Assembly: GCA_013388635.1 (NCBI GenBank)
Contig: JACAEX010000043.1
Coordinates: 62,001-126,000, forward strand
DNA from: Syntrophaceae bacterium
Lineage (GTDB): Bacteria; Desulfobacterota; BSN033; UBA1163
Length of the DNA stretch: 64,000 nucleotides
Direction: 5' to 3'
Shown here piece after piece: positions 1 through 9,021 of this stretch (position 1 is its first letter; every line of letters begins with the position of its first letter). The position numbers and the translations under genes were made by a program. Below the pieces are notes generated by a model. The model searched no databases. It worked only from the letters and a program-made list of their open reading frames with translations, and was not told the DNA's origin.

Positions 1-132
1 GTAGATATGGAGATCTGTGCCGCAGATGCTCGCCCAGTGAACCCGGACGAGGACCTGACCTCTCCCGGGGTGAGGTTCGGGAACTTCCTCGAATCGAATC
101 TCCTTATCATCTATGAGAACAGAGGCCTTCAT
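1..132 (-). CDS. Zinc-dependent alcohol dehydrogenase (MDR family), N-terminal part only
   Basis: This gene is not in the ORF track because it leaves the window. Reading the minus strand from the ATG at 132 gives 44 residues containing GQVLVRVHWASICGTDLHIY, the GroES-like N-terminus of medium-chain zinc dehydrogenases; the Cys of ICGTD is the usual catalytic zinc ligand. A GGGAGA ribosome site precedes the ATG and the gene starts 11 nt after the tctA stop, so it is probably the last visible gene of the iclR-fah-tctCBA operon. Family members oxidise alcohols or polyols with NAD(P); the substrate cannot be told from this fragment. Confidence 0.8.
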   Translation of the reverse strand, partial: MKASVLIDDKEIRFEEVPEPHPGRGQVLVRVHWASICGTDLHIY

Positions 133-143
133 TTGAATCTCCC

Positions 144-1670
144 TCAATCGATCCTTTCCTTTTCGGCGACCGAGGCCATCTTCTCCTCCTTCTCCATCGC
201 CCTTTTGATCCGATAGTAAGAGGTGATGATGATAAATATCCCGATGAAGATGAAGGCCGCACTGATCGGCCGCGTGATGAATATCAATGGATCACCATGG
301 GAGATGATCAGAGACCTTCGTAGGTTCTGCTCGACCATGGGCCCGAGGATCAACGCAAGCAGGATGGGCGACCCCGGGAATCCATAGTAATTCATGAAGT
401 AAGCAATGATCCCGATGATCAGAGAGACCCCCACATCGAAGAAGCTGAACCGCATGGCATAAGACCCGACCACACAGAGAAGGAAGATGATCGGGGTCAT
501 CACTCGTCGATCAATATTGATCAGGCTAGCGAAGAATCTTGCCCCGCCCAATCCCACTCCTAACATCACAAACTGGGCCAGGATCATCCCTGCAAAGATC
601 GGGTAGACCACCTCAGGGTGATCCCTGAATAAGAGCGGGCCCGGCTGAAAATTATGGATCGTCAGAGCACCCATCAATACGGCTGTCACCGCATCTCCAG
701 GGACCCCTAAGGTCAACATGGGGATCATCGCACCGCCTGTCGCCCCGTTGTTCCCGCTCTCCGGTGCGGCCACACCTTCGAGAATCCCTGTCCCGAACTT
801 CTCAGGGTTTTTAGATGATCTTCGAGCCTCTCCATAAGAGACAAAGGCTGCGATATCACACCCTGTCCCGGGCACTGCACCGATGAAGGTACCCATCAGC
901 GCTGATTTGACCATGGTCTTAAAGACACTCCCGATCTCTTTAAATTTTGGGATGATATTCTTTAACTCAGACTTGACAGGGGGAAGGATGAGGATCTTCT
1001 CAATCCCTTGAAAGACCTGGGAATAACCAAAAAGCCCGATCAGCGCAGGGATGAAGGTAACCCCTCCAAGAAGTTCTGTTGAGTTAAAGGTCAACCGGGG
1101 GCAACCTGAGAGGGGATCGAAGCCGATCGTGGTGATCATCAATCCAAAGACTCCGGAGATCAGACCCTTTAGAATCGATTTCCCGGAGACCGTGATGATG
1201 ATTCCAAGGCCGAAGAAGGCCAAGGCAAAAAACTCAGGAGGCCCAAACTTCAGCGCGATCTTTGCAATTTGCGGAGAGAGGAAACTCATGATCAAAGCTC
1301 CCACTGTCCCTCCAAAAAATGAGGCAATGGTGGCCATGCCAATCGCTTTGCCCGCCAATCCCTTCTTACAGAGTGGATGTCCGTCCAACACGGTCGCGGC
1401 AGCAGAAGGGGTGCCTGGAATACCGATGAGGATGGCTGAGATCGACCCGCCATAAATCCCGCCGGAGAAGAGCCCTAAGAGCATGAGCAGACCCTTCACC
1501 GGATCTAAACCAAAGGTGAAGGGGATCAAAAGGGCAACCCCCATGGTGGCTGTAAGACCGGGCAAGGCTCCAACGATGATCCCTGATGTCACTCCGATAA
1601 AGACGAAAAGGAAATTGATCGGATCGAACATCACCTTTCCAAAGGCTTCAAAGAGAAGTTCAAGTTGCAA
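144..1670 (-). CDS. tctA: Tripartite tricarboxylate transporter, large permease TctA
   Basis: A 508-residue, very hydrophobic protein of normal TctA length. It carries the Gly/Pro-rich segments typical of the family, such as GALPGLTATMGVALLIPFTF near residue 35 and GIPGTPSAAATVLDGHP near residue 85, plus GAVPGTGCDIAAFVSYGEA in the middle. TctA is the 12-TM subunit of a secondary carboxylate importer in the inner membrane that works with TctB and the periplasmic TctC. It lies 15 nt downstream of tctB, and the order tctC-tctB-tctA is the usual one. The substrate (citrate, other di- or tricarboxylate, or aromatic acid) cannot be read from the sequence; the fumarylacetoacetase-family neighbour suggests an organic acid. 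Confidence 0.95.
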   Translation of the reverse strand: MQLELLFEAFGKVMFDPINFLFVFIGVTSGIIVGALPGLTATMGVALLIPFTFGLDPVKGLLMLLGLFSGGIYGGSISAILIGIPGTPSAAATVLDGHPLCKKGLAGKAIGMATIASFFGGTVGALIMSFLSPQIAKIALKFGPPEFFALAFFGLGIIITVSGKSILKGLISGVFGLMITTIGFDPLSGCPRLTFNSTELLGGVTFIPALIGLFGYSQVFQGIEKILILPPVKSELKNIIPKFKEIGSVFKTMVKSALMGTFIGAVPGTGCDIAAFVSYGEARRSSKNPEKFGTGILEGVAAPESGNNGATGGAMIPMLTLGVPGDAVTAVLMGALTIHNFQPGPLLFRDHPEVVYPIFAGMILAQFVMLGVGLGGARFFASLINIDRRVMTPIIFLLCVVGSYAMRFSFFDVGVSLIIGIIAYFMNYYGFPGSPILLALILGPMVEQNLRRSLIISHGDPLIFITRPISAAFIFIGIFIIITSYYRIKRAMEKEEKMASVAEKERID

Positions 1671-1685
1671 GTTCAGCCCCCTTAA

Positions 1686-2135
1686 TCAGAATAACAATCC
1701 CTCAGGCAAGGGAATGACCAGAAAATACCTGAATATTGACCAGACCAATATGGCAGTGGCCACCGAACTGAATAGCCTGACTAAAATCCCCTTCTGTCTT
1801 AAAAAGGTCATCAGACCGAAAAGGAAGAGAAAGGTAGCCGTTGCAAAACCCAGGATATTCGTAAGAATGAGGTAACCGATACAGATAGCAATGGAGATGA
1901 GCATCCTCACAAACCCTTTCGGGTCGATCCTGTCGCCCATCTTGAGCGAATTTCCGAGCAATGCATTGACGATGAGACTCAGGCCAAGGATGGCCATCAT
2001 CACCGCGAGGACCCTTGGAAAGAAATCAGGCCCGTAACCATAGATCTCCTTGACCCGGTACCTTCCCACATACCAGAAGAGCCATGTGCTCAGGATGAGC
2101 AACCCCACTCCGATACCGATATCTTCTCTCTTCAC
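1686..2135 (-). CDS. tctB: Tripartite tricarboxylate transporter, small permease TctB
   Basis: A 149-residue protein with four predicted membrane helices. It has the conserved YGPDFFPRVLA segment near residue 33, which matches the GPxxFP motif of TctB proteins. It is the small membrane subunit of the TTT importer and sits between tctC and tctA. Function and partners follow from family knowledge and gene order; nothing in the sequence looks degraded. Confidence 0.93.
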   Translation of the reverse strand: MKREDIGIGVGLLILSTWLFWYVGRYRVKEIYGYGPDFFPRVLAVMMAILGLSLIVNALLGNSLKMGDRIDPKGFVRMLISIAICIGYLILTNILGFATATFLFLFGLMTFLRQKGILVRLFSSVATAILVWSIFRYFLVIPLPEGLLF

Positions 2136-2194
2136 GCTTCAACCCCTGTTCTTTGAAAAGGGGCGAAGGTCGGCCTCCGCCCCTCCTCAACAGT

Positions 2195-3172
2195 CTACTT
2201 CTTCTCCTTCAGCAATCCCACACTCTCCAGGGCAGGCCTCAGTGTCTCCTCCATCTCTTTGAGGAACTCTTCAAAGCCTTTTGGATCCCGGTAAGCCAGG
2301 GGCAGTCCCAGATCATGGGCCAACTTTTTGAATTCCGGATCATCGAAGCACTTCTTGAAACCATTGATCAGGATCTGCATCCGATCTGCCGGAACCCCTT
2401 TTGGAGCGCCCAATCCTCGCCAGTCATAGATGATCTTTGGGTTGGGGTATCCAGCCTCGGCAATGGTTGGCACATCCGGAAAGAGCCAATGCCTCTTCGT
2501 ATCGTTGACGGCAAGGATCCTCACCTGACCCGCTCTGTAGAGCTGAAGCAATTCATCAATGCCTGTGGTGGCCACGGCGATATGACCGCCGACGACCGCG
2601 GTCCTCGTGGGTGCGGCTCCGTCGAAGGGAACGAAGTTAAATTTGACTCCTTCTCGGACCGCAATCGAAGCGAGGGCCAGATGCCAGCCTCCTCCTGCAC
2701 CACTATGACCGGCTGTGACCACGCCCGGGTTCTTCTTGGCATACTCCATCAGATCCTTCAGTGTCTTAAACTTCGAATCCGCAGCGACCGAGATGGAGGC
2801 AGGGCTCTGGTTGAGCAGCTGGATCAACCCAAAATCCCTGTAAGAAAGATCCGCAAGCCCCATCATCCGGTAGGTGCTGAGCTGGAAGGTGATCAGGCCC
2901 ACCGTATACCCATCGGGAACGGCCGTGGCCACTGCCCCCATTCCAACCGCGCCCATCCCTCCGGTCTTATTGACCACGTTCACATTGACCCCAAAGTAGT
3001 TCTTCGCATTCTTAACCAGAGCCCTTGCAATGGTGTCGGTCCCTCCACCCGCAGCCCATGGAACGATCAGGGTGATATCCTTGGCAGGAAATTTTTGGGC
3101 CATACCATCAGGAGAGGTGAAGGTAATCAGGCCGGCCACGATCACGAAAATCAATCCCATTCTCTTCAACAT
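2195..3172 (-). CDS. tctC: TctC/Bug-family periplasmic substrate-binding protein
   Basis: A 325-residue protein starting with a cleavable signal (MLKRMGLIFVIVAGLITF, ending at GMAQ). The mature part begins FPAKDITLIVPWAAGGGTDT, the signature of Bug/TctC receptors, and continues with VVNKTGGMGAVGMGAVA. These proteins capture carboxylates in the periplasm and deliver them to TctAB. The gene lies 59 nt upstream of tctB and 93 nt downstream of the FAH-family gene. Many organisms carry many orphan Bug genes, but here the full triad is present, so it is likely the cognate receptor. Confidence 0.95.
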   Translation of the reverse strand: MLKRMGLIFVIVAGLITFTSPDGMAQKFPAKDITLIVPWAAGGGTDTIARALVKNAKNYFGVNVNVVNKTGGMGAVGMGAVATAVPDGYTVGLITFQLSTYRMMGLADLSYRDFGLIQLLNQSPASISVAADSKFKTLKDLMEYAKKNPGVVTAGHSGAGGGWHLALASIAVREGVKFNFVPFDGAAPTRTAVVGGHIAVATTGIDELLQLYRAGQVRILAVNDTKRHWLFPDVPTIAEAGYPNPKIIYDWRGLGAPKGVPADRMQILINGFKKCFDDPEFKKLAHDLGLPLAYRDPKGFEEFLKEMEETLRPALESVGLLKEKK

Positions 3173-3265
3173 TGAAAACCCTCCTTTCTCGAAAGAATAA
3201 AAGACCTGGTCTACCTCTCAACAGATTTTCCTTCTTCATCTCTGCTTGCTGAACCACCCCCCTTC

Positions 3266-4225
3266 TCAGACCACTTCCTTCAAATCGATCTGCCGTGCAT
3301 ATCGGAGATCCACTTCCACCGCCTCCACAGGATTTCTGAGAATTCCGATCCCCTCGATCTCGGCTTCAATCAGATCCCCCGGCTTGAATGAGCCGGCAGG
3401 AGGCGTGGCTGTGGTCACCACATCTCCCGGCTCCAAGGTCCAGAAGTTTGATACAAATTCGATGATCTCACCAAAACCGAACCTCATATTCGATGTGTTC
3501 GATTCACATTCCACTTTTCCGTTAAGCCTTCTCAGTGTCCTCAGGTTGTAAATGTTCTTCGGCATCTCCTCAGGCGTGACGATCCATGGTCCCATCGGAG
3601 CAAATGTATCGATATTCTTCCCCCAGGGTTGAAATTCTCGATTGGTCGCTTCGAGAGATCTCGCCGTAATATCGTCGAGGATGGTATATCCAAAAATGAC
3701 CTCGTCCACCTTCTCTTTCGGAACCTTTTTACATCTCTTCGAAATGATGCAGGAGAATTCCCATTCATGATAGAAGATACCATATCCCGTGGGAAGATAA
3801 ATCGTCTCTTCATGCCCGATCACAGCAGAAGGAGATTTTAAAAAGACAAGGGGTACGGGTGAGAAAGGGATCCCGATCAGCTTCCGGTAATCTTCGTAAT
3901 TTGTCCCTGTACACACGATCTTGGGAGGTCTGTGGGAGGCTCTGAATCTGATCTGAGATAGGGAATAGACACAGCCTGGGAGTTGAAATCCCTTCCCCGT
4001 TACGAAATCGAGCGTCTCTTTTGCCGCGCGCAATGAAATCTCATTCCTCTCAATAAAGGAGATCAGGTCGCCTGGAAGTTCAAAGGCGGCCTTCCTCTCC
4101 GGTTCCTTCACCCCCCTCTCCTTCAAAAACTCCAGGTAAGCTGAATGCAGATCGATCACCCGATCCCCTTCAAAAGCCCCAAGCCTTGTCTTCCCTTCGA
4201 TCTCAAACGTGCCGAGCTTCACCAA
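3266..4225 (-). CDS. Fumarylacetoacetate hydrolase (FAH) family protein
   Basis: A 319-residue protein of the FAH superfamily. The N-terminal part has the short DUF2437-like fold, and the catalytic domain shows the metal-binding acid residues in EWEFSCIISKR and in YTILDDITAR, followed by GKNIDTFAPMGPW and LEPGDVVTTATPPAG. Family members hydrolyse or decarboxylate acyl-pyruvates and related oxo-acids in aromatic or sugar-acid catabolism using Mg2+/Mn2+. It is 24 nt downstream of iclR and upstream of tctC, so a catabolic operon for an imported organic acid under IclR control is likely. The exact substrate is unknown. Confidence 0.9.
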   Translation of the reverse strand: MVKLGTFEIEGKTRLGAFEGDRVIDLHSAYLEFLKERGVKEPERKAAFELPGDLISFIERNEISLRAAKETLDFVTGKGFQLPGCVYSLSQIRFRASHRPPKIVCTGTNYEDYRKLIGIPFSPVPLVFLKSPSAVIGHEETIYLPTGYGIFYHEWEFSCIISKRCKKVPKEKVDEVIFGYTILDDITARSLEATNREFQPWGKNIDTFAPMGPWIVTPEEMPKNIYNLRTLRRLNGKVECESNTSNMRFGFGEIIEFVSNFWTLEPGDVVTTATPPAGSFKPGDLIEAEIEGIGILRNPVEAVEVDLRYARQIDLKEVV

Positions 4226-4249
4226 ACCTCCTCTTGAAACCTGCCGTAC

Positions 4250-5026
4250 TCAAGGGGTTTCCACATATCCCATCTTGGACGAAATAAGACGAGCCGCCTC
4301 CACCACATGACTGACATACAGTTTCTCCGATGGAGTGTTGATCTTCCTCTGGGGACCTGAGATGCTGAGGGCCGCGATCACGTTTCCATGATGGTCCCTG
4401 ATCGGCGCTCCAATGCATTCCACATCCTCTTCATGTTCCCTCTGGTCCAGGGCGTATCCCCGCTTTCTGACCTCCTCCAATTCTTTGATCAATCTCTTCC
4501 TGGAGGTGATGGTATTTTTGGTAAAAGGCGTAAACTTGATGTCATGGATGATCTTGGAAGACTCTTCTTCCGTCTGAAAAGCCAATAGGACCTTTCCCAG
4601 GGCGGTGCAGTAAACCGGGGCTGTCTGGCCGATCTTGGAGATCACCCCCAGGCTCCGTGGGGAGTCGGCTCGATCGATGTAAACGATCTCCTTCTCGCTC
4701 AGGACAGCGAGATGGACAGTCTCCTGAACCTTCAAAGCGAGATCCGCCATAACCGGTTTGGAGATCTGGATAAAGTCCATCCGTCTGAGGTAGGCATTTC
4801 CAATCTCGAATGCAGCCATCCCCAGCGAATACTCTCCCGTCTTCTGATCTTTCTCTACCAGACCGCACCTCTCGAGGGAAAGGAGGATCCGGTAGGTGGT
4901 GCTGCGATCGAGTTTGAGCTCGCGAGCGACCTCACCGATCTTGAAATAGCCCTTCTCTCTGGAAAGGCACCTCAGGATATTGCAGGCCCTGAGTATGGAA
5001 TTGATCAGGTATCGATCTCGGTCCAT
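4250..5026 (-). CDS. IclR-family transcriptional regulator
   Basis: A 258-residue protein. The N-terminal winged helix-turn-helix (about residues 8-65) contains FKIGEVARELKLDRSTTYRILLSLE. The C-terminal effector domain contains the IclR pattern GKVLLAF, then RGYALDQREHEEDVECIGAPI and GNVIAALSISGP. IclR proteins control catabolic operons in response to small organic acids. It is the first gene of the minus-strand run iclR-fah-tctC-tctB-tctA-adh. The 124-nt region upstream holds a promoter and paired direct repeats, suggesting that it regulates itself and the genes behind it. Confidence 0.93.
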   Translation of the reverse strand: MDRDRYLINSILRACNILRCLSREKGYFKIGEVARELKLDRSTTYRILLSLERCGLVEKDQKTGEYSLGMAAFEIGNAYLRRMDFIQISKPVMADLALKVQETVHLAVLSEKEIVYIDRADSPRSLGVISKIGQTAPVYCTALGKVLLAFQTEEESSKIIHDIKFTPFTKNTITSRKRLIKELEEVRKRGYALDQREHEEDVECIGAPIRDHHGNVIAALSISGPQRKINTPSEKLYVSHVVEAARLISSKMGYVETP

Positions 5027-5037
5027 AGGTGTTTCAG

Positions 5038-5082
5038 TATTACAACAATCATTTCATTATTACAAATCACCACCTTTGTCAA
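5038..5082 (-). promoter_or_regulatory. Candidate iclR promoter with paired TTGTAATA direct repeats
   Basis: On the minus strand a TTGACA (5077-5082) is followed 17 nt later by a weak TAATGA, with AATAAT as an alternative at 15 nt. Two exact copies of TTGTAATA (5058-5065 and 5038-5045) start 20 bp apart, about two helical turns, and overlap or follow the -10 region. This is a plausible operator for the adjacent IclR protein. The sequence shows the repeats; binding is inference. Confidence 0.4.
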
Positions 5083-5150
5083 GAGAAATCTTTGTCATCT
5101 GATCCGAACGATTCAGTGTCCTCGAAGGAGGGCGGGAAAGGAAAAATCCT

Positions 5151-6110
5151 TTACCGGAGATGACAGGCGGCCCAATGGCCGTTGCCCAGATCCCGGAAGG
5201 CGGGCACCTCATTCGTACAGAGATCAATCCGTTCCGGACACCGCGTATGAAAACCGCAACCTGAAGGTGGGTTAAGAGGACTCGGTACGTCCCCCTGGAG
5301 AACGATCCTCCGTTGCTGAACTTCGGGATCTGGAACAGGGACCGCCGAGAGCAGCGCCTGCGTATAAGGATGTTGAGGGTTTCGGTAGAGTTCCTGATCG
5401 GTGGCCAGCTCCACGATCCGGCCTAAATACATGACGGCCACCCGGTTGCTGATGTGCTCCACCACGCTCAGGTCATGGGCGATAAAGAGATAGGAAAGTC
5501 CCATCTCCTCCTGGAGCTGGACCAGGAGGTTGATCACCTGGGCCTGAATGGAGACGTCGAGGGCAGAGACCGGCTCATCACATATGATCACCCTTGGGTT
5601 CAGAGCCAGGGCCCTTGCAATGCCGATTCGCTGCCTCTGTCCTCCGCTGAATTCATGCGGATACCTCCGGGCCTGCTCGGGATGAAGCCCGACCTTCTCC
5701 ATAAGAAAGCAGACCCGATCTCGGATCTCTCCCCGGGACGACCGGGTATGGTTCCTGAGAGGCTCGGCAATGATCTCGCCCACGTTCATCCTGGGATTTA
5801 GCGATGAGTAGGGATCCTGGAAGATGATCTGAAACCTGGCCCTAACCTTTCGCAGCGCCTCCCGATCCATCTTCAGAAGATCCTCTCCCTCGAATAGAAC
5901 CTCTCCTTCGGTAGGCTCGATCAATCGCAGAAGGCAGCGAGCCACCGTGGTCTTTCCGCATCCGCTCTCGCCCACCAGTCCAAGGGTCTCACCTTCTCGA
6001 AGCTCAAAGTCGACCCCATCCACTGCACGAATCGAACCCCGGGTTCCTGAAAACAGACCCTTTCGCACAGGAAAGTCCTTTCTCAGGTTGTGAACTTCTA
6101 ATAAAGCCAA
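5151..6110 (-). CDS. Peptide/nickel-type ABC transporter ATP-binding protein (OppF/DppF)
   Basis: A complete ABC ATPase with Walker [10 protein letters not shown], signature [14 protein letters not shown] and Walker B VIICDEP, followed by the C-terminal oligopeptide domain containing the Cys-rich segment [14 protein letters not shown]. The track starts at 6161, which would overlap oppD by 38 nt; I prefer the TTG at 6110, 13 nt past the oppD stop, because GGAGGGA precedes it and the protein then starts directly at [13 protein letters not shown] as in the family. It energises uptake with OppD and the BC permeases. It is the last gene of the amidohydrolase-oppABCDF run. Confidence 0.93.
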   Translation of the reverse strand: MALLEVHNLRKDFPVRKGLFSGTRGSIRAVDGVDFELREGETLGLVGESGCGKTTVARCLLRLIEPTEGEVLFEGEDLLKMDREALRKVRARFQIIFQDPYSSLNPRMNVGEIIAEPLRNHTRSSRGEIRDRVCFLMEKVGLHPEQARRYPHEFSGGQRQRIGIARALALNPRVIICDEPVSALDVSIQAQVINLLVQLQEEMGLSYLFIAHDLSVVEHISNRVAVMYLGRIVELATDQELYRNPQHPYTQALLSAVPVPDPEVQQRRIVLQGDVPSPLNPPSGCGFHTRCPERIDLCTNEVPAFRDLGNGHWAACHLR

Positions 6111-6123
6111 ACTATTCCCTCCA

Positions 6124-7104
6124 TCAGTTCCATAACCAGCAGAGAACTTTCCGGCCACCATTGAGCTCCTTCAGGGGAGGCTCTTCTTTTCTGCAGACCT
6201 CCATCACCCGGGGGCATCGGGGATGGAACCGACAGCCCTCTGGCATCTCCAGAGGGTTCGGCACGATCCCCGGAATCTCCCGAAGTAGCCTTTTGCCAGT
6301 CTTCAACTTCTGCCCGATCCAGGGGATCGATTCAAGAAGGCCCTGCGTATAGGGATGGAGCGGTTCCCGGAATAGATCCTTTACAGGCGCCTCCTCCACC
6401 ATCTTACCTAAATACATCACCACAACCCTCCTGGCCATCCCCGCAATCAACCCGAGATTGTGAGTGATCAAAACGATCGAGGTTCTGAACTCCTCCTTCA
6501 GTCGCACCATCAGATCAATAATCTGCGCCTGGATGGTGACGTCCAGTGCAGTGGTCGGTTCATCAGCAAGGAGGAGCTGAGGTCGACATGACAAGGCCAT
6601 AGCAATCATGGCTCGCTGCCGCATTCCTCCGCTCAATTGATGGGGATACTCATGGGCCCTTGCATCGGGAGAAGGGATCTGAACCAGTTCAAGCATCTCC
6701 ACAGCCCTCTTCCATGCCTCCTGACGGGTCACCCCCTGATGGAGTCGAATCGCCTCTGAAATCTGCTCGCCGATGGTCAGGACCGGATTGAGAGAGGTCA
6801 GAGGCTCCTGAAAGATGATTGAGATCGCATTGCCACGGATCTGTCGTATCCTGTCCGGAGTCAGATCCAGGATATTGGTGCCCTCAAATAAGATCTCTCC
6901 TTGGATCTCGGCCGGAGGAGAAGGTAACAATCTGAGAATGGAGAGCGCTGTCACGCTCTTTCCACAGCCGCTTTCACCGACCACCCCGAGGGTCTCTCCC
7001 CGATGCACATCCAGGCTCAGCCGGTCGACAGCCGTGACCATGCCTTCGTAAGTCTTGAAGCGGGTCCGGAGATTCCGAATGGAGAGTAGAGGCTCCGGTC
7101 TCAT
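6124..7104 (-). CDS. Peptide/nickel-type ABC transporter ATP-binding protein (OppD/DppD)
   Basis: An ABC ATPase of 326 residues with Walker A GESGCGKS, signature [15 protein letters not shown], Walker [13 protein letters not shown] and the C-terminal oligopeptide domain ([14 protein letters not shown]). The ORF track starts 50 codons too early; the ATG at 7104 overlaps the oppC stop as ATGA and begins [14 protein letters not shown], which matches family N-termini. It pairs with the adjacent OppF ATPase. The heterodimeric ATPase is typical of di- or oligopeptide importers. Confidence 0.93.
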   Translation of the reverse strand: MRPEPLLSIRNLRTRFKTYEGMVTAVDRLSLDVHRGETLGVVGESGCGKSVTALSILRLLPSPPAEIQGEILFEGTNILDLTPDRIRQIRGNAISIIFQEPLTSLNPVLTIGEQISEAIRLHQGVTRQEAWKRAVEMLELVQIPSPDARAHEYPHQLSGGMRQRAMIAMALSCRPQLLLADEPTTALDVTIQAQIIDLMVRLKEEFRTSIVLITHNLGLIAGMARRVVVMYLGKMVEEAPVKDLFREPLHPYTQGLLESIPWIGQKLKTGKRLLREIPGIVPNPLEMPEGCRFHPRCPRVMEVCRKEEPPLKELNGGRKVLCWLWN

Positions 7105-7988
7105 AGTTTGAACCTCGGATCGAGGGCCTCGCGCAAGCCATCGCCTGAGAGGTTGAACCCGAGGACCGCCAAGAATATGGCGATACCTGGAAAGGTGGCC
7201 ACATGGGGTGCGTGAAAGAGATAGGCCCGGCCTGAACCGAGCATCGCTCCCCACTCCGGTGTCGGCGGCTGGACCCCAACCCCTAAGAAACCCAACCCGG
7301 CAGCAAAGAGGATGGCTGTGCCCATCCCGAGACTGGTCTGGACCGTAATCGGAACCATCACATTCGGAAGAATGTGTCTCATCAGGATCGCCACGTCCCG
7401 AGTGCCAAGGGCCCTGGCCGCCTCGACGTAGACCTGTTCCCTAACCGACAGCACGCACCCTCGAACCAGACGGATGTAGATGGGCACCATGCTGATCCCA
7501 ACAGAGATCACCGTGTTCTTGAGCCCCACTCCCAAGACAGCCACCAGGGCCAGCGCAAGAAGGAACCCTGGAAAGGCGAGCATTGTATCGGTGATCCGCT
7601 GGATGCCGAAATCGACTTTCCCTCCATAGTAGCCGGAAACCAGTCCTAATGGGACACCTAAGAGCAGCCCTAGGGAGACGACCCCGATCGCGATCAGAAG
7701 CGAAACCCTCGAGCCATGGACGATCCGGCCTAAGATTGAGCGGCCTAATTCGTCTGTTCCGAGCGGATGCTGCCGCGAGGGAGTCTCTAAAGATCGAATG
7801 AGGTTTGGAGCGGAGGGGTTGCCCGGATAGAGGATCGGTCCGAAGAGCGCGGTGAAGAGATAGATCAGGATCAGAACGCCACCGAAGAGAGCGGCCTTGT
7901 TCCTTCTCAGTTTCGCCCATCTCCGCCTGAGCTCCCGGTTGCCCGACCAATAGCTCTGCAACTCATTGCTCTTTTTCTTCTCAGTCAT
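7101..7988 (-). CDS. Peptide ABC transporter permease (OppC/DppC)
   Basis: An inner-membrane permease with the N-terminal OppC segment (RRRWAKLRRNKAALFGG), the HPLGTDELGRSILGRIVHGSR motif of DppC proteins and the EAA loop EAARALGTRDVAILMRHILPN that contacts the ATPase. The ATG at 7988 is chosen over the track start at 8015 because AAGGA lies at normal distance before it and it overlaps the oppB stop by 8 nt. It forms the channel with OppB. Confidence 0.93.
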   Translation of the reverse strand: MTEKKKSNELQSYWSGNRELRRRWAKLRRNKAALFGGVLILIYLFTALFGPILYPGNPSAPNLIRSLETPSRQHPLGTDELGRSILGRIVHGSRVSLLIAIGVVSLGLLLGVPLGLVSGYYGGKVDFGIQRITDTMLAFPGFLLALALVAVLGVGLKNTVISVGISMVPIYIRLVRGCVLSVREQVYVEAARALGTRDVAILMRHILPNVMVPITVQTSLGMGTAILFAAGLGFLGVGVQPPTPEWGAMLGSGRAYLFHAPHVATFPGIAIFLAVLGFNLSGDGLREALDPRFKL

Positions 7989-8901
7989 AACGAATCCTTG
8001 GATCCACAAAGGCATAGACCAGATCGACCATCAGATTGACCAGGATATAGAGCAGCCCAAAGATCAGGATGGCACCCTGGATGACCGGATAGTCCCGGGC
8101 AAGGATCGAGTCCACAATCAACCGGCCCAGGCCTGGCCAGGCAAAGACGGTTTCGGTCAAGACCGCGCCGCCTAAAAGCAGGCCAAACTGGAGGCCGACG
8201 ACCGTGATGATCGGGATGAGGGCATTTTTCAAGGCATGTTTGACCACGACCACGCTTTCCTTCAGTCCTTTTGAGCGAGCCGTGGTGGTATAATCCTGAG
8301 CAAGGGCCTCCATCATGCTGGCCCGGGTCATCCGTGCGATGAAGGCAACGACAAAAGCAGCCAGGGTGATGGATGGCAGGATGACATGCTTCCATGTTCC
8401 AGTGCCGCCTGCAGGAAGCCATTGGAGGATCACAGAGAAGAGCACGACCAGCATCAGGCCGAGCCAGAAGACAGGCATGGAGATGCCGAATAGAGCCATG
8501 GAGGTGACCAGATAGTCGATCCAGGTATAAGGCCTTACGGCTGATAGAATGCCTGCGGGTATGCCAAAGAGACAGGCAAGAATAATGGCTGCGACTGCTA
8601 AGAGGATCGTGTTCGGCAACCTGGCCCAGACCTCTTCGATCACAGGATTCTGGGTTCGGGCTGATCGGCCGAGGTCGAACCGAACGAGGCGGCCAAGAAA
8701 TAAAGCATATTGGGTGAAGATCGGTCGATCCAGGCCGAGCTGATGCCGGATGTTCTGAACCTCCTCAGGAGTGGCCATCTGTCCGGCAAGGACCTGGGCT
8801 GGGTCTCCCGGCAACATCCGGAGCATAAAGAAGAGGAGAAAAGATATCCCGATCAGGACCGGCAGCGTGGAGATCAGGCGTTTAATGACATACCGCAACA
8901 T
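7981..8901 (-). CDS. Peptide ABC transporter permease (OppB/DppB)
   Basis: A 306-residue permease with the classic N-terminus MLRYVIKRLISTLPVLIGIS, the N-terminal domain segment FFMLRMLPGDPA, and the EAA loop TTARSKGLKESVVVVKHALK. The start at 8901 removes 15 non-conserved residues in the track ORF. It lies 120 nt downstream of the binding-protein gene. With OppC it forms the membrane channel for peptides or related solutes. Confidence 0.93.
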   Translation of the reverse strand: MLRYVIKRLISTLPVLIGISFLLFFMLRMLPGDPAQVLAGQMATPEEVQNIRHQLGLDRPIFTQYALFLGRLVRFDLGRSARTQNPVIEEVWARLPNTILLAVAAIILACLFGIPAGILSAVRPYTWIDYLVTSMALFGISMPVFWLGLMLVVLFSVILQWLPAGGTGTWKHVILPSITLAAFVVAFIARMTRASMMEALAQDYTTTARSKGLKESVVVVKHALKNALIPIITVVGLQFGLLLGGAVLTETVFAWPGLGRLIVDSILARDYPVIQGAILIFGLLYILVNLMVDLVYAFVDPRIRYD

Positions 8902-9021
8902 ATTCCAATCAATCTTGGGTGCAACGAGTCGTGAACACGAAAGCATCAGGGTACCAGGTTCAGAGATTTCTATTTTCTATTTCCCCTGATACCCTGATTG
9001 AGTGGTATCCTGTCATCCGAG

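Noticed and set aside
7-216. 69-aa plus-strand ORF at the left edge
   Set aside because: It lies opposite the start of a zinc alcohol dehydrogenase gene, which has a recognisable family sequence.
2153-3175. 340-aa plus-strand ORF opposite tctC
   Set aside because: tctC has a signal peptide and full family motifs; the long antisense frame shows no domain.
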